From assembly GCF_024499015.1 (NCBI RefSeq), contig NZ_CP098604.1, forward strand, positions 2,976,001 to 3,040,000: DNA of 64,000 nt. Direction: 5' to 3'. The notes under the pieces are model-generated. The model was not told the origin of the DNA and ran no database searches. It saw nothing but the letters and a program-made list of their open reading frames with translations. The DNA comes from Xanthomonas hortorum pv. pelargonii (lineage in GTDB: Bacteria; Pseudomonadota; Gammaproteobacteria; Xanthomonadales; Xanthomonadaceae). Below are positions 1-10,850 of the stretch, piece after piece (positions within the stretch are counted from its first letter, which is position 1; each line of letters begins with the position of its first letter). The position numbers and the translations under genes are program-made.

Positions 1-153
1 GCCGCGTTGACCGTTTTCATCGCGCAAATGCACTTCGACGCGGGTGATGTCGTTGGCGAAATGCGCCAGCTGGGCGGAGCAGGTCTTCTCGACATGCTGC
101 ACGACAGAGGGGTCATGCGGCACGTGCTTGTCGGTCTGGATCTGAATCTGCAT
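1..153 (-). CDS. HPF/RaiA-type ribosome hibernation factor, N-terminal part
   Basis: The first 51 codons of a reverse-strand gene run off the left edge of the window. The protein begins MQIQIQTDKHVPHD and contains HFANDITRVEVHLRDENG, the beta-strand/helix pattern of the HPF/YfiA (sigma-54 modulation) family. These proteins bind the 30S subunit and silence or dimerise ribosomes in stationary phase. A clear ribosome binding site (AAGGAGA) precedes the ATG on the reverse strand, which fixes the start. The gene is divergent from the mechanosensitive channel to its right. The C-terminal end, and so the short or long HPF class, cannot be judged. Confidence 0.8.
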   Translation of the reverse strand, partial: MQIQIQTDKHVPHDPSVVQHVEKTCSAQLAHFANDITRVEVHLRDENGQRG

Positions 154-465
154 AGAGTGTCTCCTTCGCGGTCATCCGCTGCGTCTGCCGTAGCGGTGAC
201 TCGATTCTGCGACAGCGCACCGTTGCCGCGAGGTGACAAGCTGCACAGCGTTCATGCGCAGGTCGGGATGGGTGGGGCGTCCATCCCCCCTGCGGCTGCC
301 AGCTGTGCCGCAGCTGTCGCGCACGAACCGCCAATCGCGGAGTGCCAGTCCACACTGGCGAGCTCTGCCAGACTGAATCCTCACGGCAGCAGCGATCGGC
401 TGTACCCGAAGCAGTGGATTAAGATGCCGTCACTGCGGTAGTCCGCGCTTGTCCAATGCCTGCCT
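154..465. other. Intergenic region between divergent genes
   Basis: About 310 bases separate the HPF-type gene from the MscS-type gene. I see only the HPF ribosome binding site at the left edge. The open frames here lack ribosome binding sites and have no recognisable product. Promoters for both divergent genes must lie here, but I could not place them. Confidence 0.5.
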
Positions 466-2931
466 GTGTCTGAATTTCGATTTGCTCTGGGTGCCCATCG
501 CGGCGTGTTGCGGCGTGTGCTGTTGCTGGCTGCTTTATGGATGGTGTGCGTGGGCGCCGCAGTGGCGCAGGACGACGACACGCTGCTGGAGAACGCGCAG
601 ACCCAGCTGGACAGCATGCAGAAGGTGCTGAGCCAGGCCGACACCGGCATGGACAAGGCCGATAAGGACCAGCTCGGCAAGCTGACCGACGATGTCACCG
701 GCGCGCAGCGGCAGGCGCAGGATCTGGTACGCACGCTGGAGCCGCCGCTGAAGGAACTCAACGTGCGGCTGGAGGGGCTGGGCGTCGCTCAAAAGAACGA
801 ACCGAACGACTTGCGCGAGCAGCGCCAGTCGCTGACCAAGCAGCGCGATCGGCTGGATGCCGAGTTCAAGCGCGCCACACTGCTGGTCTCCAATGCCAAG
901 GACCTGGCCGATCGGCTCGAACGCGAACGGGTGCAACGCTTCAGCGTGCAGCTCTCCACGCGTGTCGCCTCGCCGCTGTCGCCGACATTGTGGAACCAGA
1001 TCGCACAGCAATGGCCTGACGATCGTGCCCGTCTGCAGGCGCTCTCCGCCAAGACGGTGCAGATGGTGCAGGCGGGAACTGCAGCCAACGGCATGGGCGG
1101 GCTGATCACCGCCGCCGTGATCGCGTTACTGCTGGCAATCCCGATGCGGATCTTCCTGCGCCACCTGGGGCGCCGTTACGCAGCCTCGCGTGCGCCCGGC
1201 GGACGCCTGCGACGCTCCGGGCTGGCATTGTGGTTCTTGCTGGTCGGTACGCTTAGCCTGGGGATTGCGGCGTTCGTGCTGGTTGAAGGCATCCGCGCGC
1301 TCGGCGAGCTGCCGGACGATCTGGATCAACTGCTGACCGGGTTTGTCGCCGTCAGTCTGGTGGCCGCCTTTGTCGGTTCGCTCAGTGCAAGCCTGCTGAT
1401 GAAGCACCAGCCCAGCTGGCGCTTGTTTCCGCTGGACGATGCCACCGTCGATCGCCTGCGCGTGCATTGCCTGGTTACCGCCGCGGTCATCTGGCTCAGC
1501 GGCATGGCCGCAAAGATCAGTGAAGCCGCAGGCAGCAGCCCTGCGCTGACGACCGCCACCGATGCGGTCGCCGCGTTGTTGTATGCGGGGTTGATCCTGT
1601 CGGCGCTGGCCGGCCTGAGCCTGTCGTTGCGGGCGCAGGCGGCGACTGCGGGCGCGGTCGATCCCGACAGCGATGCGCCAACGCCGGTGGTGTCGCGGGG
1701 CGGCGGCTTCATCGTGCTGATTCGGCTGCTGGGCCATCTGGCGGTGATTTTCGCACTGATATCGGCCTTGTTCGGCTACCTCAATCTGGCGTTGTTCGTG
1801 GAGCGGCAGATCATCTGGATCACCCTGATCTGCAGCCTGCTCGGTTTGCTGGTGGTGTTTGCCGACGATCTGATGAGCTGGATGTTCAATCCCGACGGCC
1901 GTTTCAGCCGCGCGCTGTCGCATGCGCTGAGCATCGGGAGCGGACGCCTGGTCCAGCTGGGGCTGCTGATGTCCGCAGCAACGCGGGTGCTGCTGGTGCT
2001 GTTGGGCATCGCAGTGCTACTGACGCCTTACGGAGCCAACATCAATGTGGTGACCGGCTGGGCGGAGAACATTACCCACGGCATCCCCATTGGCAAGGAA
2101 CTGGTGATCACCCCCAGCGATGTGTTCAGGGCGCTGTGTGTGTTCCTGCTCGGCATGGGGCTGGTGCACGTGGTACAGCAGTGGCTGCTCAACACCTATC
2201 TGCCCAAGACCGAGCTGGATGCCGGTGCGCGCAACTCCATCAGTACGGTGGCGCGCTATCTGGGTTGGCTGATCGTGGCGATCTGGGGCCTGACCGCGCT
2301 GGGGCTGGATCTGAAGCGGCTGGCGCTGGTGTTGAGCGCATTGTCGGTGGGTATCGGTTTCGGCTTGCAGGCGATCACGCAGAACTTCGTGTCGGGTTTG
2401 ATCCTGCTGGCCGAGCGGCCAGTGAAGATCGGCGATTGGGTGCGCATTGGTGACCAGGAGGGCGATGTGCGCAAGATCAGCGTGCGCGCCACCGAAATCC
2501 AGGTCGGTGACCGCTCCACCCTGATCGTGCCCAACTCGGAATTGATCACCAAAAGCGTGCGCAACATGACGCTGTCCAACCCGATGGGCCGGGTGCAGCT
2601 GCAGTTCTCGGTGCCGCTGGAAGCCGAAGTGGGCAAGGTGCGAGACATGTTGCTGGAACTGTTCACCGAACACACCAAGGTGTTGGCTGAGCCGGCGCCG
2701 GCGGTGTTCATCGATTCGCTGGCCGGCGGCCACGTCAACTTCAATTCGTTCGCCTATGTCCGCAGCCCGCGCGATGCATATGGCGTGCGCAGCGAGTTGT
2801 TCTTTGCGCTGCTGCAGCGGATGGAAACCGTGGGCATTGCACCGCAATCGCCGCAGGAGATTCGTTTCAGCCGTGCGGGCGCGGCGGTGGCGCGCGATGC
2901 AGGCGATGGCACGCCTGCATCGGAAGACTGA
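466..2931 (+). CDS. MscS-family mechanosensitive channel, large type with DUF3772 region
   Basis: An 821-residue inner-membrane channel that would release solutes on hypo-osmotic shock. The GTG start is followed by a signal peptide ending near AAVAQ. A periplasmic coiled-coil-like region (about 35-210, DUF3772-like, rich in Gln, Leu and Lys) comes next, then many membrane segments (about 215-600). The MscS core is at about 595-790, with the pore-helix stretch ALSVGIGFGLQAITQNFVSG followed by the beta domain ERPVKIGDWVRIGDQEGDV. The length fits the large MscS subfamilies (YbiO/MscK-like) rather than the 286-residue MscS. GTG 466 is chosen because it gives a complete signal peptide. No neighbour is obviously co-transcribed. 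Confidence 0.88.
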   Translation: MSEFRFALGAHRGVLRRVLLLAALWMVCVGAAVAQDDDTLLENAQTQLDSMQKVLSQADTGMDKADKDQLGKLTDDVTGAQRQAQDLVRTLEPPLKELNVRLEGLGVAQKNEPNDLREQRQSLTKQRDRLDAEFKRATLLVSNAKDLADRLERERVQRFSVQLSTRVASPLSPTLWNQIAQQWPDDRARLQALSAKTVQMVQAGTAANGMGGLITAAVIALLLAIPMRIFLRHLGRRYAASRAPGGRLRRSGLALWFLLVGTLSLGIAAFVLVEGIRALGELPDDLDQLLTGFVAVSLVAAFVGSLSASLLMKHQPSWRLFPLDDATVDRLRVHCLVTAAVIWLSGMAAKISEAAGSSPALTTATDAVAALLYAGLILSALAGLSLSLRAQAATAGAVDPDSDAPTPVVSRGGGFIVLIRLLGHLAVIFALISALFGYLNLALFVERQIIWITLICSLLGLLVVFADDLMSWMFNPDGRFSRALSHALSIGSGRLVQLGLLMSAATRVLLVLLGIAVLLTPYGANINVVTGWAENITHGIPIGKELVITPSDVFRALCVFLLGMGLVHVVQQWLLNTYLPKTELDAGARNSISTVARYLGWLIVAIWGLTALGLDLKRLALVLSALSVGIGFGLQAITQNFVSGLILLAERPVKIGDWVRIGDQEGDVRKISVRATEIQVGDRSTLIVPNSELITKSVRNMTLSNPMGRVQLQFSVPLEAEVGKVRDMLLELFTEHTKVLAEPAPAVFIDSLAGGHVNFNSFAYVRSPRDAYGVRSELFFALLQRMETVGIAPQSPQEIRFSRAGAAVARDAGDGTPASED

Positions 2932-3120
2932 GCCTGCGAGTGCACGCAGTGTGCGGGGATGGGACCCATAGCCACGCCGTAGATCAGCTGCTGTACGACT
3001 GATCTATCCGCACTGTCCAACTGCTCCAAAACAGCCGGGATGTCGAGGCTTCGCGTTGTTTGGGTACAGTCAAACGATCAGATCAAAAGCTTGGTTAGTC
3101 GAGTCGAGTCGAGTCGAGGG

Positions 3121-3225
3121 TGCGGTGCCCTCACCGCTCGCGGGACACGCCGCAAGTACGTCCATGTAGGCTCGGTGGCGGCATCCATGCCGCCACACGG
3201 TCCCGCAATCGGTGAGGGCACCGCA
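3121..3225 (+). repeat. Structured palindromic repeat, copy 1
   Basis: The ends are a perfect 16-base inverted repeat, TGCGGTGCCCTCACCG and its complement. Inside are the core GGGACACGCCGCAAGTACG, then TCCATGTAGGCTC, an inner hairpin around GGCGGCATCCATGCCGCC, and GGTCCCGC. Copy 2 shares the core and the hairpin plan in the opposite orientation but has a different outer stem. The whole would fold into a long branched hairpin. Confidence 0.75.
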
Positions 3226-3365
3226 CCAGAAAGTTGGTCGGCTGCTTTCTTAAAAGCTTGTTGGTTGCTCGGCTTGCGTTAGAAAGCTGATAGGACACGC
3301 CCTTACCCGAACAGCGAATGTCGCGCATTGCTTGCAACCGTGCAAAACGACACCCTCGACTGGTC

Positions 3366-3465
3366 CTTGCCCGCCTACCGTCGCGGGACCTTACGCGGCA
3401 TGGATGCCGCGTAAGAGCCTACATGGACGTACTTGCGGCGTGTCTCGCGATGGTAGGCGGGCAAG
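3366..3465 (-). repeat. Structured palindromic repeat, copy 2 (inverted)
   Basis: The outer stem is CTTGCCCGCCTACC and its complement. On the reverse strand the core reads GAGACACGCCGCAAGTACG, TCCATGTAGGCTC, then the inner hairpin GCGGCATCCATGCCGC and GGTCCCGC. It is therefore the same element as copy 1 with a replaced outer stem. It lies about 140 bases from copy 1 and in the opposite direction. Confidence 0.75.
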
Positions 3466-3730
3466 GGCCCTGCAGCCAACAAGCAGATCAGCGGCTTTAC
3501 AGCTGATCTATGAGCATCGTCCAATCACATCCTCCAATCGTTTCAAGACGACCGAGATCTCACGGTCTTGAAGTGACCGACAAAACGTCGCGCGCAATTG
3601 GCAACACGGTTATGGACGGTACGCTCAGAACCGGCATGTACGCGTGGTACATGCCGCACCGAGCAACCAGCGCTGAGCAGCCGCACCGATCAACAGCGGC
3701 GAACGCCTGATGCCCGTACAGCGCCGCAAC

Positions 3731-5839
3731 TCAGGAGCGGTCTGCGACAGGCGTTTCCTTGACCAGTGCCAGATCGTCCACGCTGACGTCTTCGGTGTAA
3801 TCCAGCCAGGCGCGGATTTCCAGGTCCTCCACCGCATGTTCCAGGCCTACCGGCATGCGGATGCGTCCCGCCGCATCGGGCACTACCCATTGCTGGGCCA
3901 GCACCACCTTGCGCTCGGACGACACTGCTTCCACCCAGAATGCACGCGTGGGCCGGCGTTTAGCGTACAGCTCCAGCATGTAGCGGCCGGCCTCGGTCTT
4001 GCGCGCAGTCTGGGTGAGCATGATCGGCTGACGCACGCGTGGGCGCGGACCTTGCTGGCTGGCTTCCAGCGGTGCATCGACGGCGATGCCACGGGTCAGG
4101 TCCGGGTCGCGATACAGCTTCATGCTCTGCTGGCGATCGACCACCAGTGCGCACCAGTCGCCGTCGGCCGAGCCGTCTTCGAATGCCGTGCAGCGGTCCA
4201 CATACGCCAGCGTGCCTTCGGTATGCGTGCGATCGAACTGGCGCGAAGTGTTTTCCAGATACACCGTTTTCAGATTGGTGTCCTCGTCGTATTCCAGCAG
4301 CACCGGCGGGCGTACCTGCTGCACGCCCACCACCACATCGCCATTGCCGTTGATGCGCAGCATGCGTGTGCTGCGCCCGGTCCATAGCGTGCGTGCGTAG
4401 GCGAGATAGCGCGGGTAGTCCTTGCCGCTGTCGCGACTGGCCGCAACGCTGGCGCTGGGCGGCGCATCGCTGGCCAGCAGCGAACGGCCGAAGCCCAGCG
4501 TACGCATGCCCGGTTCCAGCAATTGCAGCAGCGTTGCACCCGAATCCAGTGTGCTGCCGGCGCGCGTGACCACTTGCTGCGGCGCGATATCCTTGCCCAG
4601 GAACAGCAGCAGGTTTTCGCGCTTCTGCTTGGCGAGTACATCGCTGAGATCGTTGGGCATCGCCAGGTGATCGGAGGCGATCACGATAATGGTGTTCTTG
4701 CCGTAGCGGCTGTTGCGAATGCGCGCGACCAGCTCGCCGATCAACCGATCGCTGCACTTGATCGCATGCAACAAACCGATGTCGCCCAGCGCGCTGTCGT
4801 AGTGCTGGCCCTTGCATGCCAGTGGCAAGTGCCCGGCAGGATGGTGGGTGTCCATGGTCAGCGTGGTGAGCATGAACGGCTGGCCGGCGCGCGACAGCGT
4901 CTGGAAGCTGTCCCAGGCATCGTCCAGCAGCACATCGTCGTGCACGCCCCAGGCGGAAAAATGTTTCGGCGCCACGCCCTTGTCGCGGAAATAGCTGACG
5001 TCGTGCACCACATCGAAACCATGGCTGGACAGAAAACTGCCCTTGCCGGCAAAGCTGGCATCGGCGCCGCCGACATAGTGATTGCGGTAGCCCTGATCCT
5101 TGAGATAGTCGCCCAGGCAGCGCGCCTCGGGCAGAAACAGGCCCATGCGGCCCATGCTGTTTTCATCACCGGGCGCGGTGGTCAGCGGCACGCCGCACAT
5201 CGAGGCGACCATGCCGGCGATGGTCCAGCCGCTGCCTTCGGTGGAGGTGAGGTTGCGCACGTCCACCGCCTCGGTGGCCAGCGCGCGCAGGTTCGGCATC
5301 AGGCCGGGAAACACGTCTTCGTCGAAGTAGGTGCGTTCCAGACTTTCGCCGTAGATCCACACGATGTTCTTGCGCTTCTGTAACGGCTGCTGCGGTACCA
5401 GATATTCCGGCACCACGGTGGCGTAATCCACCGGGCGCAACTGGTAGTACAGGCGCTTGCCATCGCGATACAGCGGGCTGACCGCGATGCTGACCAGCAA
5501 CATCGTCACGAACGCAGCGAACACCGCGCCGCCTCCGCGCGGGCGACGGAAACGCCGCACCTTGAGCAGCACCAGCGGGCTGAGCGACAGCAGCACCATG
5601 CCGATGAACACGGCGATGTAGCCGGAAAAATCGCTTACCCCGGCGCCGTCCATGTCGGCGCGCAGGTGGTACAGCGTTGCGGCGTTGATGCCATCGCCAC
5701 TGAGCCGGTCGACCAGACCCCAGGCGCTAAGCAGCAGCAACAGCAACGACAGCAGGCCAGCCTTCAGCCACGCCAGACGCGGCGAGGCGACCAACAACCA
5801 AAGCAACAGCAACAACGAGAACAACAACATCCAATGCAT
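3731..5839 (-). CDS. opgB: Phosphoglycerol transferase I (periplasmic glucan modification)
   Basis: A 702-residue membrane-anchored enzyme of the alkaline phosphatase/sulfatase superfamily. OpgB/MdoB moves phosphoglycerol from phosphatidylglycerol to osmoregulated periplasmic glucans. Four hydrophobic segments lie in the first 160 residues, followed by the periplasmic catalytic domain. Recognisable stretches are IYGESLERTYFDEDVFPGL (nucleophile region), STEGSGWTIAGMVASMCGVP, TLTMDTHHPAGH and VIASDHLAMPNDL, all of which match E. coli MdoB closely. I chose ATG 5839 (MHWMLLFS) because the first membrane segment starts there. The frame stays open about 160 codons further upstream, but that part has no signal sequence and overlaps the neighbouring kinase gene. 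Confidence 0.88.
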   Translation of the reverse strand: MHWMLLFSLLLLLWLLVASPRLAWLKAGLLSLLLLLLSAWGLVDRLSGDGINAATLYHLRADMDGAGVSDFSGYIAVFIGMVLLSLSPLVLLKVRRFRRPRGGGAVFAAFVTMLLVSIAVSPLYRDGKRLYYQLRPVDYATVVPEYLVPQQPLQKRKNIVWIYGESLERTYFDEDVFPGLMPNLRALATEAVDVRNLTSTEGSGWTIAGMVASMCGVPLTTAPGDENSMGRMGLFLPEARCLGDYLKDQGYRNHYVGGADASFAGKGSFLSSHGFDVVHDVSYFRDKGVAPKHFSAWGVHDDVLLDDAWDSFQTLSRAGQPFMLTTLTMDTHHPAGHLPLACKGQHYDSALGDIGLLHAIKCSDRLIGELVARIRNSRYGKNTIIVIASDHLAMPNDLSDVLAKQKRENLLLFLGKDIAPQQVVTRAGSTLDSGATLLQLLEPGMRTLGFGRSLLASDAPPSASVAASRDSGKDYPRYLAYARTLWTGRSTRMLRINGNGDVVVGVQQVRPPVLLEYDEDTNLKTVYLENTSRQFDRTHTEGTLAYVDRCTAFEDGSADGDWCALVVDRQQSMKLYRDPDLTRGIAVDAPLEASQQGPRPRVRQPIMLTQTARKTEAGRYMLELYAKRRPTRAFWVEAVSSERKVVLAQQWVVPDAAGRIRMPVGLEHAVEDLEIRAWLDYTEDVSVDDLALVKETPVADRS

Positions 5840-6212
5840 GCGGCAGCGTCCGTGGGGGAATGATGCGAGCGCGTACCGGACGCCTTGCTCGCCTGTCCTG
5901 TGCGCCACCTGCAATGTGACACCCGGATGACGGACTATGCCGCGCTGAAGCTGACTGAAATGTTTGCTGGAGTCGAGCGCCTGCTGCAACGCGGCACAGC
6001 GCGCGCGCTGACGATCACCTGGTCGCGGTGGCGCTCGCTGGAGATTCGCGGTCTCTGCATTCCGCACCTGCCGTGCTTCTCGCACATAGGCGACGTCTCG
6101 ATAGCGCCACATCGCCCGACCGCTGGACGCGGCGGTCTTGGCAAGCGACGCCTGGTGGAGCCATGTCGCGCCCGGGTGCGCTCCTACGCATGGGGGTGGT
6201 TTGTGTGTGGCG
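5840..6212. other. Intergenic region, no feature recognised
   Basis: About 370 bases between opgB and the ABC1 kinase gene, both on the reverse strand. The open frames here have no ribosome binding site or familiar sequence. An opgB promoter may lie here, but none is clear. Confidence 0.45.
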
Positions 6213-7937
6213 CTATCGGTGCCCGCGTTCCTCGCGCGCACGCACGCGGCGGTCGAAGAACAACGCGCTAAGCACGATGCCCAGACCCAGGAAGACCCCG
6301 AGCAGGAACAGCACCATCGCAATCGCCGGATAGCCCCACAGTTTCAGCCCGGTTTCGATGCGCATCATCTGCGCCGAGGCCATGATCAGCGCCGCCGTCA
6401 CGATGCCGGCCGCCACCCGGTTGGCGATCTTCTGCAGGCTTTCCATCAGATGCGATTCTTCCAGCCCGGTGACGCGCATCTGCAGGCGGTTTTCTGCGGC
6501 CAGCGAGAGGATCTCGGACATGCGCCGCGGCCCTTCGCGCACCAGATGCTGCAGTTCCATCGCCTCGCTGGCCAGGTTGGCGGCGGACAGGGATTTTTTC
6601 AGGCGCGCACGCATCACGTGCTGCAGATGGCGCTCGACGATGCGGCGCGTATCCAGGGTGGGCGACAACGCGCGGCACACGCCTTCCAGATTCAATAGCG
6701 TCTTGCCGAGCAGGCTCAACTCCGGCGGCGTGCGCAGGCCATTGGCGGTGGCGATGCGCACCAGATCCAGCACCACGCGGCCTTCGGAGGTGGCGTCGTG
6801 CGCGGCGTAGCGGGCGATCATCTGCCCGGTCTCGCGCTGGTAGCGGTCTTCGTCGTAATCCTCCAGCCGCGTGCTGAGCGCGATGGTCTCTTCGGCGACT
6901 TCTTCGCCGCGGCCATCGACGGCGGCGAACAGCAGCTTGAGCAAGCGCTCGCGCAGGCGCGGCGGCACGTGCGCCACCATGCCCAGGTCGAAGATCGCCA
7001 GGCGCCCGTCCTGCAGCACGCGCAGGTTGCCCGGATGCGGGTCGGCATGGATTTCGCCATGCACGAACATCTGATCCAGATAGCCCTTGACCAGCTCCGC
7101 GGCCAGGGTGTCCATCGGCTGTTCGGTGCGACGCAGGCCGGAGATCTTGTCCACGCGCACGCCTTCGGCCAGCTGCATGGTGAGCACCTTGCGGCTGCTC
7201 AGGTCCCAGATCGGCTGCGGGATCCACAGCATCGGAAACGGCTTGAGGTGCTTGCCGAAGCGCACCAGCGTTTCGGCTTCGTCCTCGTAATTGAGTTCGG
7301 CGCGCAGGGTCTTGCCGAATTCGCCCAGCCAGTCGGCAAAGCGCACGCGCCGGCCGATGCCGGTCAGCCGGTCGGCGGCAGTGGCAAAGCTCTTGAGCAC
7401 GTCCAGGTCCGAGCGCACCTGTGCGGCCACTTCGGGCTTTTGCACCTTGATCGCCACCGGGGTGCCGTCGCGCAACGCGGCGCGGTGCACCTGCGCCAGC
7501 GAGGCGCAGCCCAGCGGCACCGGATCGAAAAACGAGAAGGCCTTGTTGACCGAGACGCCGAGTTCTTCTTCGATGATCTGGCGGATGCGCTCCACCGGCA
7601 CCGAATTGGTGTTTTCCTGCATGCGCTCCAGCGCGGTGGCGAATTCCGGCGGCACGATGTCCGGGCGCGTGGACAGCATCTGGCCCAGTTTGACGAAGGT
7701 GGGGCCGAGTGCCTCCAGATCGGAGACGAATTGGTCCGGGGTGCCTTCGGCAGGCACTTCGTACTCGTTGATCGCCGCCGGGTCCAGGTTCATGCCGGCA
7801 AACACGCCCGAGCCGCGATAGCGCAGCAACAGGCGCAGGATCTGTGTACGCCGGCTCATGCCGCCCACCACGGCGTTATCGGCCGGGATCGCGGCCTGGG
7901 CCGGCGTGCGGGAAGGATCGTTCGGACTCAAGGCCAT
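6213..7937 (-). CDS. ABC1/UbiB-family atypical protein kinase
   Basis: A 574-residue protein of the ABC1/ADCK/UbiB family, linked to ubiquinone biosynthesis or lipid homeostasis. The KxGQ signature is present as FVKLGQMLSTRPDIVP (about 105-120). The modified nucleotide loop is PLGCASLAQVHRA. The catalytic stretch HADPHPGNLRV and the metal-binding IFDLGMVAHV follow. Two hydrophobic segments at the C-terminus (about 505-565) anchor it in the membrane, as in UbiB. ATG 7937 is preceded by CCGGAGATGGCC, a good ribosome binding site, so the 22 extra codons upstream are not needed. I leave the symbol blank because Xanthomonas genomes carry more than one family member. Confidence 0.88.
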   Translation of the reverse strand: MALSPNDPSRTPAQAAIPADNAVVGGMSRRTQILRLLLRYRGSGVFAGMNLDPAAINEYEVPAEGTPDQFVSDLEALGPTFVKLGQMLSTRPDIVPPEFATALERMQENTNSVPVERIRQIIEEELGVSVNKAFSFFDPVPLGCASLAQVHRAALRDGTPVAIKVQKPEVAAQVRSDLDVLKSFATAADRLTGIGRRVRFADWLGEFGKTLRAELNYEDEAETLVRFGKHLKPFPMLWIPQPIWDLSSRKVLTMQLAEGVRVDKISGLRRTEQPMDTLAAELVKGYLDQMFVHGEIHADPHPGNLRVLQDGRLAIFDLGMVAHVPPRLRERLLKLLFAAVDGRGEEVAEETIALSTRLEDYDEDRYQRETGQMIARYAAHDATSEGRVVLDLVRIATANGLRTPPELSLLGKTLLNLEGVCRALSPTLDTRRIVERHLQHVMRARLKKSLSAANLASEAMELQHLVREGPRRMSEILSLAAENRLQMRVTGLEESHLMESLQKIANRVAAGIVTAALIMASAQMMRIETGLKLWGYPAIAMVLFLLGVFLGLGIVLSALFFDRRVRAREERGHR

Positions 7938-8066
7938 CTCCGGCACTCGTGCAATCGCTGAGTGTGGCCAGCGCTGGGTGGTGACGTGGTGAATCCGACG
8001 CAAGCCATCACCCCATGCGGGCGCTGGATCGGCGAGAATTCAGCGCCACCCACGAAGGACCCCCGC

Positions 8067-9008
<942 letters not shown>

Positions 9009-9353
9009 CGCCGCGTCACGGCCGCCGGGTTGGGAGGCAACTCGGCGCCGGTGTGGCATCGTTGGCTGGCGTCGGTCGAGCGCAAGGGCGATGACGGTGG
9101 CTGCCAACGATCCGCCAGTGACTGTCGGCCGTTTGCGAGCGCCCATCTGCACGATGGCGCCGCCGTTTCGGGCATTGCGTCACGGCGGCTGCGTACCTGA
9201 CGAAGCGAAGTTCGTGATTCCGATGTTGCGCGCTTCTTCGGGCGGTCGCCATTGCTAGGGTGTGCCTCCTGGGTTGTATCGGAATGTGCTGCATGACGGC
9301 AGCCTGGCGTAGAGACCGGGCCACACTGCAGCAGCGCGATGCAGGAGGGATGC
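9009..9353. other. Intergenic region, no feature recognised
   Basis: About 345 bases between the DUF808 gene and the GHL10 hydrolase gene. Only the ribosome binding site of the latter (GCAGGAGG, 9341-9348) stands out. Confidence 0.45.
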
Positions 9354-10739
9354 GTGAAAAAGACGGCTAAAGAACAAGACAACACGCATGCGGCGCGGCC
9401 TGCCGTGCAGCAGCCGGATCAAGCGCGCCAGGCAATGTCTGCAGCGGATCGGGATGCGGCACCTGCCGGCGGCTCCCCCGTGATCGGTCGGCGGCGCTTT
9501 CTCGGTTTGGGTTCGGCAGCAATGGCTGCGGCCATCGTGGGCGTTCCAGCCAGCGCAGCCACGCCCGCGAGCGTTCAGATGCGCGCAACCTGGATCACCA
9601 GCGTGTTCAATCTCGACTGGCCAAGTGCCGCGTCCGCACGGATCGTCGACCCTGCCGAACGCATCGCGGTGCAGCAGCGGGAATTGCTGGCAATCGTCGA
9701 TCAGGCCCAGGCGCTGCATCTGAATACCCTGGTCTTTCAGGTCAAGCCCTGTGCCGATGCGCTGTACCGCTCGCGCATCCTGCCATGGTCGCCGGTCATG
9801 ACCGGCGTTCTAGGCAAAGACCCGGGTTTCGACCCGCTGGCATTCTTGCTGCGGCATGCGCATGCGCGGGGCATCCAGGTGCATGCCTGGCTCAATCCCT
9901 ATCGTGTTTCGACCGGCCTGGACCAGGCCACGCTGGATGCGTTTGCCACTGCGTCGACCGATTCGCCGCAGAGCGTCTATCTGCGCCACCCCGACTGGGT
10001 GGGCGTGGCGGCCAATCGGCTGGTGCTCGATCCCGGCATTCCGGCCGTGCGTCGCTGGATCTGTGGCGTGGTCGCCGAACTGGTGGCGTTCTACCACGTG
10101 GATGGGGTGCAATTCGATGACTACTTCTACACCGAATCGGCGCAGTCTCCCCTCGACGACGCACAGACCTATGCCGCCCATGGGGCCGGATTTGCCGACA
10201 AAGGGGATTGGCGCCGCGACAACACCTATCGATTGATGCGAGAGGTGGCCAGGACCATTCGGGCGATCAGGCCAGGGGTGGCATTTGGGGTCAGCCCGGC
10301 CGGGGTGTGGCGCAATCGTCAGGATGATCCGCTGGGCTCGGACACACAGGCAGGTGCGCCCGCATTCGATACCAGTTACGCCGATACCCGCCGTTGGGTT
10401 CGCGAAGAACTCGTGGACTACATCGTGCCGCAGATTTACTGGCCGCTGGCACGCCAGGCAGTGCGCTACGACACCATCGCACGCTGGTGGGCGGACACCG
10501 TGCGCGGTCGGCGCGTGCAACTCTATATCGGCATGGCGTTGTACAAGGTCGGCACTGCCAACGCACTGGAGCCGGATTGGACAGTGGACGGCGGTGTGCC
10601 CGAGATCGCCCGCCAGCTGGACGTGAATGCATCGCTGCCTGAGGTTGGCGGCTGCATGTTGTTTCGCCACGGATCTCTCGCTGCGGCCCAGACGCAGCAG
10701 GTGGTGGACTATCTCAGGCTGCGTTGGCAGAGCCCTTGA
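9354..10739 (+). CDS. GHL10-type glycoside hydrolase-like lipid-free exported protein (DigH/YngK family)
   Basis: A 461-residue exported hydrolase. The first 60 residues carry a twin-arginine signal, GRRRFLGLGSAAMAAAIVG, ending near ASAATPA. The GHL10 (DUF187) barrel follows: MRATWITSVFNLDWPS, NTLVFQVKPCADALYRS, HAWLNPYRVS and DGVQFDDYFY. Characterised relatives such as E. coli DigH cleave denuded peptidoglycan glycan strands at the division site. The GTG at 9354 has a strong ribosome binding site (GCAGGAGG, 5 bases upstream). An ATG five codons earlier would use a much weaker one. It is followed by a convergent gene after about 110 bases. Confidence 0.85.
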   Translation: MKKTAKEQDNTHAARPAVQQPDQARQAMSAADRDAAPAGGSPVIGRRRFLGLGSAAMAAAIVGVPASAATPASVQMRATWITSVFNLDWPSAASARIVDPAERIAVQQRELLAIVDQAQALHLNTLVFQVKPCADALYRSRILPWSPVMTGVLGKDPGFDPLAFLLRHAHARGIQVHAWLNPYRVSTGLDQATLDAFATASTDSPQSVYLRHPDWVGVAANRLVLDPGIPAVRRWICGVVAELVAFYHVDGVQFDDYFYTESAQSPLDDAQTYAAHGAGFADKGDWRRDNTYRLMREVARTIRAIRPGVAFGVSPAGVWRNRQDDPLGSDTQAGAPAFDTSYADTRRWVREELVDYIVPQIYWPLARQAVRYDTIARWWADTVRGRRVQLYIGMALYKVGTANALEPDWTVDGGVPEIARQLDVNASLPEVGGCMLFRHGSLAAAQTQQVVDYLRLRWQSP

Positions 10740-10850
10740 AGCGATTGGCAAGATGCCTGTCCAGCCAATGAGGCGACGGAGGGCGCTGACTCTGCTTGCC
10801 CCACGCAGGCGTCGGGTCCGGTGCGGGGACGCACCTGTCGGCACGTGCCG

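Larger units (their letters stand above)
2932..3730. other. Long intergenic region with structured repeats
   Basis: About 800 bases without a convincing gene between the channel gene and opgB, whose 3' ends face each other. It contains a short tandem array of the pentamer GAGTC (3096-3118) and two oppositely oriented copies of a stem-loop repeat, annotated separately. Small open frames here are translations of the repeats. Confidence 0.6.

Noticed and set aside
5840..6322. 160-codon upstream extension of opgB
   Set aside because: No signal peptide or homology; it overlaps the ABC1 kinase gene and the family starts at the first membrane helix (ATG 5839).
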